Origin: an uncultured Oscillospiraceae bacterium
GTDB taxonomy: Bacteria > Bacillota > Clostridia > Oscillospirales > Ruminococcaceae
Reading direction: 5' to 3'
NCBI GenBank assembly: GCA_934527255.1
Contig: CAKTAM010000082.1
Span: 1 to 8,523 of the forward strand
Length of the DNA stretch: 8,523 nt
Below, in pieces: positions 5,629-8,523 of this stretch. Position numbers and translations under genes: made by a program. How positions within the stretch are numbered: the stretch's first letter is position 1; each line of letters starts with the position of its first letter. Below the pieces are notes generated by a model. The model saw only the letters and a program-made list of their open reading frames with translations, did no database searches and had not been told where the DNA came from.

Positions 5629-8523
5629 TCAGCCGCGCATTCTGCGCCGCTTTGCGGGCAGCAGGCACAGCAGGGCGGCAAGGCTCAGCGCCAGCAGTGC
5701 CGCCCATGCTTCAGTGCGGGCGTTGTCGCCGGTGTCCGGCGTGGCCGATGTACCGGCGGCGCCGGAGCTGCCGGAGGTATCCGGCAGCTTTTCGGCGACA
5801 AGGGCGCTCCACGGCACTTCATGCCGGGCCTCCGCATCAGTATAATAGCGGCCGCAGTCGGTACAGTGCCAGTATTCGCGGTGTCCCTCGCCGGTCGTGG
5901 TGGCGGCCACTGCTGCCGAATATTCCAGGCCGGTATGGTTGTTGGGGTCGACCGCGCCATATTCTGCGCCGCAGACGGTGCAGCGGGCCTTTTTGGTGCA
6001 GGTGGCCGTGCCGCCGGTGTGCGCAGCGTTGACGGTGACAGTCACGCGGGCGGCATTACCGCTGCGGTCAGTGACAACGACCGTCTGCACGCCCGCCTTC
6101 GGGGCAAGGGCATAGCTGCCGTCGGCGCTTGCCGCCAGGGCGGCGCCGTCTGCCGTTACGCTGGCAACGGCGTCGTTGTCACGCACGGTAAAGCGGACGT
6201 TCAGGCAGTACACGGCATTGGCAGTCAGCCCGGTGATGACGGGTGCTTCCACATCCGTCCAGCTGGGGTACAGGGTCACGCTGCTGTTTTCGGCATACAG
6301 GCCGCCAAGCTCATATACCTTTTCGCCGCCGTCGGCGACGGCCCAGCCGTTCTGCTGCCAGCCGCTGCGGGTAAACAGCGCCCTGGCAAGGGTCAGCGGG
6401 GCATCGTGGATCTTTTCGGCTGTCTGCACGGCCCCTGTGCCGGTCTGCCCGGGCGCATAGGTCACGGTGTAAGGCTCGACGGCGATCCAGCGGGCCGTCA
6501 GGGTCAGGTCATCGGTGACCGGCGCGCTGAAATCATAGGCGCTGCCGTTTTGGTACCAGCCGTCAAAGCGATAGCCGGGGCGGATGGGCGTCTGGGGCTG
6601 CGGCATGGCGTCGCCGTACAAAACGGTCGTCTGTGCCGGGGCGTCGCCATTGGCGGCATCCAGTGTTACCGTATATCCAACAGCAATGCGCACATAGGCT
6701 TTGCTTTGCAGCAGGGCCGCCGTTTCGGCCTCGCACTGCTCCAGCAGCAGAGACAGCCGACTCTTTTCCGCATCGGTAAGGGTTTCGCCAGCCAGATAGC
6801 GGGCATACAGCGCCTGCCCCTCTTCCGAAAGGGTCGGAATGGTGACCTCCTGCGCATCCTCCGCCGTGCTGCCGGTGAACAGGTGTGCGTTTTCGGCCGG
6901 AAGGAACACCCGTGCGGTCGAGACTGCCTGCGGCTGGCCGACGGCGGTAAAGGAGCCGCCCAGGAAGGTGAACAGTGCATTTTCGGTCTCACTGGAAAGA
7001 CCCTGCTGCAGCGTCAGGCTGCCGCCGCTTTGCAGGAAGGACCGGAAGCCGTCCAGCGGCCGGTCAACGGTCAGGGCGCCGTCGCCCAGAAGATACAGCT
7101 GCTGTGCGCCGGGCAGCTGGTCATTCCAGCTGCTGATGCAGCTGCTGCCCTGCAGCTTCAGGAAGAACGGCTGGTTCCGGTAAAGCTGCGCGGCCTCATT
7201 GCCAAACAGCAGCGCGGAAAGCCCGGCATTGTTCAGCGTCAGGCAGGCGGCGGCATAGGTCGCCCCAATGCCGCCGGTGCGGGCCAGCTCCAGCGCCTGC
7301 GGGCCGGTAAGGGCCTGCGGCAGGCTGCCGCTGGCAGGGCGGAAGGCGGCCGTGCCGTCCTCCAGAACATCGGCTTCGTTTTCGGGAGTGATCTCCTCGG
7401 TGCGTGCGCCGTCATTCAGATAAATGTCATAGCTGACCCAAACGGCGTGCAGCTGCCGGACGGTGGCCGGGACGCTTTCGCCCGGCAGATACTGCGTGCC
7501 GTTTTCATCTTCCCAGGCAAAGACGGAGCTGCGGTTGCCCGCCGGGCGGGTCAGCCCCTGCGCGGAGGGCGCCGGGTAAGCCTCGCCGTTTTTCACGACC
7601 AGCCGGACGGTTTCGGCCTCGCCCAGTCTGCCGCCATTCAGCTGCAGGGTGACGGTCTGCAGGCCGTCAGCGCCAAGCGCATCCGCCTGCAGTACCTCCA
7701 GCACCGGCAGATAGGCGTACTCCTCCAGTGCGGCGTCGGTTGTATCGGCAAGCCATTCGCCCGCTGCGCTGCGGCGCAGGCTGCGATAGCCGCTGCTGTT
7801 GACGGCGCTGTCCTGCCCCCAAAGGGCAAAGGCAGCCGTATAGGAGATGCCGCCCTTGGCCAGCAGGGCGCTCCATTCGTTTGCGGCAGGCAGGGCCTGC
7901 ATGGAGCCGTTGGCCAGGTAGCCAACGCCGCTGCCGACCGAGGGGGCGCGCAGCAGATAGCTTACGCCGCTTTCGGCATGGTCCTTGCCGAAGATCAGCG
8001 CGGCATCATCCAGCATATTCCAGCTGAGCTGACGGCTAAGCGGCATTTTGGCCACAAACAGGCTGTGTGCATAGGCGTTCGCCGCGGCGTATGCCTCATC
8101 GGGGGCGGCAGCCTTCTGCAGGCGGTAGGCCTCCACGGTGCCCGCATAGACAAAGGGAACGTAATGCAGGGTGGGATCCGGCAGTCCGGCATCCGCCGTA
8201 CCGGGAAGCGTTAAGCCGGAAAGATCAAAATAATAGGTCTCGCCGACGGTCAGCGAGAATTGTTCGCCAAGGATCCAGTGGGCATATACCATCGTGTCGG
8301 CCCAGAACACCGTATCCGCCGTGATGCGCGTGCCGCCGGTTTTTTTGGTGTACCAGCCGTCAAAGGAATACGGCCATGTGCGGGTCGGGCTGGGCAGCTC
8401 ATCCAGTTTGCCCTCCTGATTGGTGAGCGCACCGGCGGGGCTGACGCTGCCGCCGTTGGCATCAAAGGAGATGCGGTACAGCTCCTTTTCAAAAACGGCC
8501 TTGAGGGTCACATTTTCGGCGGG
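5629..8523 (-). CDS. Large modular surface protein with Flg_new repeats, Ig-like domain and sortase-like C-terminus (5' end cut by window)
   Basis: The frame is open to the right edge (PAEN precedes the GTG at 8511), so 964 residues are visible and the start and signal peptide are missing. Listeria-Bacteroides (Flg_new) repeats, with the FDGWY and final aromatic-W pattern, lie at 8275-8481, 6487-6675 and, diverged, 6259-6471; a decayed copy lies at 7438-7659. Between them are a domain of unknown fold (7660-8274, containing LRAPSVGSG, WGQD and PVLEVL) and a beta-rich region (6679-7437) with LTLNNA, LYLLGDGALTV and SGGSLTLQQG, reminiscent of carbohydrate-binding beta-solenoids. An Ig-like domain (6025-6246) has VTDRSGN near its end. 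A Cys-rich segment (5785-6021) has CTVCG and HCTDCGRYY. The C-terminus has TPDTG (5728-5742), a hydrophobic span and AKRRRMRG, as in wall-anchored proteins. A role in adhesion or glycan binding is inferred; no catalytic site is recognised. Confidence 0.9.
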   Translation of the reverse strand, partial: PAENVTLKAVFEKELYRISFDANGGSVSPAGALTNQEGKLDELPSPTRTWPYSFDGWYTKKTGGTRITADTVFWADTMVYAHWILGEQFSLTVGETYYFDLSGLTLPGTADAGLPDPTLHYVPFVYAGTVEAYRLQKAAAPDEAYAAANAYAHSLFVAKMPLSRQLSWNMLDDAALIFGKDHAESGVSYLLRAPSVGSGVGYLANGSMQALPAANEWSALLAKGGISYTAAFALWGQDSAVNSSGYRSLRRSAAGEWLADTTDAALEEYAYLPVLEVLQADALGADGLQTVTLQLNGGRLGEAETVRLVVKNGEAYPAPSAQGLTRPAGNRSSVFAWEDENGTQYLPGESVPATVRQLHAVWVSYDIYLNDGARTEEITPENEADVLEDGTAAFRPASGSLPQALTGPQALELARTGGIGATYAAACLTLNNAGLSALLFGNEAAQLYRNQPFFLKLQGSSCISSWNDQLPGAQQLYLLGDGALTVDRPLDGFRSFLQSGGSLTLQQGLSSETENALFTFLGGSFTAVGQPQAVSTARVFLPAENAHLFTGSTAEDAQEVTIPTLSEEGQALYARYLAGETLTDAEKSRLSLLLEQCEAETAALLQSKAYVRIAVGYTVTLDAANGDAPAQTTVLYGDAMPQPQTPIRPGYRFDGWYQNGSAYDFSAPVTDDLTLTARWIAVEPYTVTYAPGQTGTGAVQTAEKIHDAPLTLARALFTRSGWQQNGWAVADGGEKVYELGGLYAENSSVTLYPSWTDVEAPVITGLTANAVYCLNVRFTVRDNDAVASVTADGAALAASADGSYALAPKAGVQTVVVTDRSGNAARVTVTVNAAHTGGTATCTKKARCTVCGAEYGAVDPNNHTGLEYSAAVAATTTGEGHREYWHCTDCGRYYTDAEARHEVPWSALVAEKLPDTSGSSGAAGTSATPDTGDNARTEAWAALLALSLAALLCLLPAKRRRMRG
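5659..5742 (-). other. Probable sortase sorting signal (TPDTG, hydrophobic span)
   Basis: The encoded order is T-P-D-T-G-D-N (TPDTG at 5728-5742), a short hydrophilic spacer, a span of about 17 hydrophobic residues (5659-5709), then an Arg-rich tail ending at the stop. This matches the architecture of LPXTG-type signals, but the first residue is Thr rather than Leu. Such x-P-x-T-G variants are known among Clostridia sortase substrates. Cleavage would be between Thr and Gly; no sortase gene is in view. Confidence 0.65.

Noticed and set aside
5773..5787. LPDTS considered as the sortase motif
   Set aside because: It has Ser in place of the essential Gly and lies about 20 residues too far from the hydrophobic span. 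TPDTG is correctly placed.
5515..8214. An 899-codon plus-strand open frame opposite the surface protein gene
   Set aside because: The minus strand encodes clear Flg_new repeats, an Ig-like domain and a sorting signal, whereas the plus-strand translation is low-complexity Gly/Ala/Arg/Gln sequence without motifs. Long antisense frames are expected in GC-rich DNA. It would also start inside the structured element and cross the terminator.

Overview
The window looks like a chromosome segment of a fairly GC-rich gut Firmicute, most likely an Oscillospiraceae/Ruminococcaceae member of the Faecalibacterium-Subdoligranulum-Gemmiger kind. This rests on an Opp-type peptide transporter whose OppC carries a very large external loop, strong AGGAGG ribosome binding sites, and a Gram-positive surface protein with Listeria-Bacteroides (Flg_new) repeats and a sortase-like C-terminus. 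The organism is inferred; no marker gene is present.

Positions 1-5161 hold a tight plus-strand operon. It contains the 3' end of oppB, then oppC, oppD and oppF, then a small single-span membrane protein of unknown function. The two permeases and two ATPases together form a complete inner-membrane engine for oligopeptide (or similar) uptake. The substrate-binding lipoprotein OppA is not in the window and would be expected upstream. The operon ends at a textbook intrinsic terminator (5219-5250). OppC is 683 residues instead of about 300, because roughly 370 residues of extracytoplasmic sequence separate TM1 from the conserved core. That loop contains at least three copies of a helix-plus-hairpin repeat.

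Positions 5251-5557 hold no gene. The stretch has about 47% GC by hand count, clearly lower than the flanks, and is packed with short perfect hairpins plus long-range complementary segments that form a possible pseudoknot. It lies exactly between the terminators of two convergent transcription units. I read it as an inserted, highly structured element: a non-autonomous mobile element, a structured non-coding RNA, or both. It is the least explained part of the window.

Positions 5629-8523 hold the 3' part of a minus-strand gene for a large modular cell-surface protein. From the N-terminal side the visible part carries a Flg_new repeat, a domain of unknown fold, a degenerate repeat, a beta-rich region, two more repeats, an Ig-like domain, a Cys-rich segment, and a TPDTG motif with a hydrophobic segment and Arg-rich tail. 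It ends in its own terminator (5558-5597). Its start and signal peptide lie beyond the right edge.
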